From: Parapedobacter pyrenivorans
GTDB taxonomy: Bacteria > Bacteroidota > Bacteroidia > Sphingobacteriales > Sphingobacteriaceae
NCBI RefSeq assembly: GCF_014636865.1
Contig: NZ_BMER01000004.1
Coordinates: 248,001-312,000, forward strand
Length of the DNA: 64,000 nucleotides
Reading direction: 5' to 3'
The notes beneath the pieces were generated by a model that worked only from the letters and a program-made list of their open reading frames with translations, made no database searches and was not told where the DNA came from. The translations under genes were made by a program, and so were the position numbers. The stretch's first letter is position 1. Each line of letters begins with the position of its first letter. This document shows positions 62,879-64,000 of the stretch, piece by piece.

Positions 62879-63826
62879 ATGAAGATTTTAGCTAACGACG
62901 GAATAGACCCATTGGGTAAACAATTACTTGAAAGCGCCGGATTTACCGTCGATACCACTCATATATCACAAGATGAGCTTTCTGAAAAACTGCAGGCGTA
63001 CGATGCAATCACAGTGCGTAGCGCCACCAAAGTCCGTAAAGAACTAATAGACCGTTGCCCCGGTTTGAAATTGATTGGTAGGGGCGGGGTAGGCATGGAC
63101 AATATTGATGTGGAATATGCCCGCTCCAAAGGTATTGTCGTGGTCAATACGCCGGCGGCGTCTTCGTTGTCCGTGGCAGAACTTGTATTTGCTCATTTAT
63201 TGGGCGGCGTCCGCTTTCTATACGATGCCCAACGCAAGATGCCCATCGAAGGTGACACGAATTTCGGCGGCTTAAAAAAGGCTTACGCCAACGGAATTGA
63301 ATTACGGGGTAAGACACTCGGGATTGTGGGGATTGGGCGGATCGGACGTGAAACCGCAAAAGTAGGCTTGGGCTTAGGTATGGACGTTATTGTGAGTGAT
63401 TTATTTGACGCTCCTACAAGCCTTCCCGTTGAACTTTCCGGCGGTATTACAGTCGATGTACCCATCCAGCAGGTGGAAATTACAGAATTATTGCAGCGTT
63501 CGGACTTCATTTCAATACACGTTCCATTTACAGATAAACCGATCATTGGAAAGGACGAATTTGCCTTATTAAAGACGGGGGTAGGTCTAGTAAACGCGTC
63601 ACGTGGTGGTGTTATCGATGAGTTAGCACTTATCGACGCGCTTAATAGTGGCAAGGTGGCGTTCGCTGGCATTGACGTGTTCGAAAACGAACCCACTCCG
63701 CGTAAGGAACTACTTACCCATCCCAAGGTATCGCTCACACCGCATATCGGTGCAGCTACTGGTGAGGCGCAAGAACGTATTGGAGAGGAACTGGCCAGTT
63801 TGATCATCGAGCATCTAAAGAAATAA
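62879..63826 (+). CDS. serA: D-3-phosphoglycerate dehydrogenase, short form without ACT domain
   Basis: 315 residues. Substrate domain (1-95 and 285-315) and NAD domain (about 96-284) with the dinucleotide motif GIVGIGRIGRETAK, catalytic Arg in NASRGGVID, Glu in DVFENEP and His in TPHIGAATGEAQ. It lacks the C-terminal ASB and ACT domains of long SerA enzymes, so serine feedback of the Escherichia coli type is not expected. It makes 3-phosphohydroxypyruvate, the SerC substrate, and lies 9 bp after serC. Other 2-hydroxyacid dehydrogenases are the alternative, but the neighbour decides. Confidence 0.92.
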   Translation: MKILANDGIDPLGKQLLESAGFTVDTTHISQDELSEKLQAYDAITVRSATKVRKELIDRCPGLKLIGRGGVGMDNIDVEYARSKGIVVVNTPAASSLSVAELVFAHLLGGVRFLYDAQRKMPIEGDTNFGGLKKAYANGIELRGKTLGIVGIGRIGRETAKVGLGLGMDVIVSDLFDAPTSLPVELSGGITVDVPIQQVEITELLQRSDFISIHVPFTDKPIIGKDEFALLKTGVGLVNASRGGVIDELALIDALNSGKVAFAGIDVFENEPTPRKELLTHPKVSLTPHIGAATGEAQERIGEELASLIIEHLKK

Positions 63827-63864
63827 ATTCAATACCTTAATTATGGCATGAAGGGCTATTTAGC

Positions 63865-63872
63865 TATCTTTG
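63865..63872 (+). promoter_or_regulatory. promoter -7 element of the aspartokinase gene
   Basis: TATCTTTG matches TAnnTTTG. The leader to 63942 would be about 65 nt. Confidence 0.55.
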
Positions 63873-63941
63873 TGCCTTAATTTTTAAGTGATTATCCGAC
63901 CAGATCGCGAGTTCGAATAGTCCTAATCCATAATACCATCG

Positions 63942-64000
63942 ATGAAAGTATTAAAATTCGGGGGAACTTCCGTAGGAAGTGCAACACGCATCAAAGCACT
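63942..64000 (+). CDS. aspartate kinase, probably bifunctional with homoserine dehydrogenase (5' end only)
   Basis: The first 19 codons begin MKVLKFGGTSVGSATRIK, the ATP-binding KFGGTSVG signature of aspartate kinases. The rest lies outside the window. In this phylum the enzyme at the head of a thr operon is usually the aspartokinase/homoserine-dehydrogenase fusion, but the window cannot show this. It has its own promoter (63865-63872), separate from the serCA operon. Confidence 0.8.
   Translation, partial: MKVLKFGGTSVGSATRIKA

Noticed and set aside
63911-63918. GTTCGAAT resembling a tRNA T-loop
   Set aside because: The flanking bases do not form the T stem, and no acceptor or anticodon arm can be drawn.

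Overview
The window is chromosomal DNA of a member of the Bacteroidota, most probably a Sphingobacteriaceae of moderate G+C content (a Parapedobacter-like organism is my guess). The support is two SusC/SusD pairs, the short RpoD typical of the phylum, and many matches to the Bacteroidota -7 promoter element TAnnTTTG. No rRNA, tRNA, CRISPR array or insertion sequence was found.

Positions 1-9371 (minus strand) form one carbohydrate-utilisation operon, transcribed as FAD-dependent oxidoreductase, MFS transporter, SusC, SusD, GH51 arabinofuranosidase, and then a second GH51-like gene cut by the window edge. The two GH51 genes are a recent tandem duplication joined by an ATGA stop/start overlap. 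Positions 9372-12419 hold a divergent LacI-type regulator, an exported RbsD/FucU-like lipoprotein and a second LacI-type regulator.

Positions 12391-31015 form a starch/maltodextrin locus. The plus-strand arm encodes SusC, SusD, a SusE-like binding lipoprotein, a SusA-like GH13, beta-phosphoglucomutase and a GH65 phosphorylase. Together these give a complete route from maltodextrin through maltose, and glucose plus beta-glucose-1-phosphate, to glucose-6-phosphate. The minus-strand arm encodes a PhyH-type dioxygenase, a GH13 lipoprotein, a CBM20-like esterase, a zinc alcohol dehydrogenase, an esterase and an SLC45-like sugar transporter, with an AraC regulator inserted in the opposite direction. 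A near-palindromic operator (ACGAGAACGTTCCCGT) upstream of susC recurs upstream of the first LacI gene and ties the regulators to the locus.

Positions 31043-34261 are A+T-richer (methyltransferase, ASCH protein, DUF4091 protein) and look acquired. Next come an OYE flavoprotein, a MarR module, a PepSY-like lipoprotein and a 600-bp gap with a decayed EamA transporter. At 39471-43273 lies an ECF sigma / anti-sigma / VWA module in which both the anti-sigma factor and the VWA protein carry shrunken pieces of a SusC plug; I consider this the most unusual system here. The remainder (43342-64000) is mostly housekeeping: isomerase, Zn/Cd ATPase with a Fur-family regulator, TauE, HAD, VOC, AraC, M16 protease, rpoD, fmt, Lol-type permease, CPA2 antiporter, icd, an orphan NtrC-type regulator, serC, serA and the start of an aspartokinase gene. 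fmt and the permease share a palindromic pair of -7 boxes.
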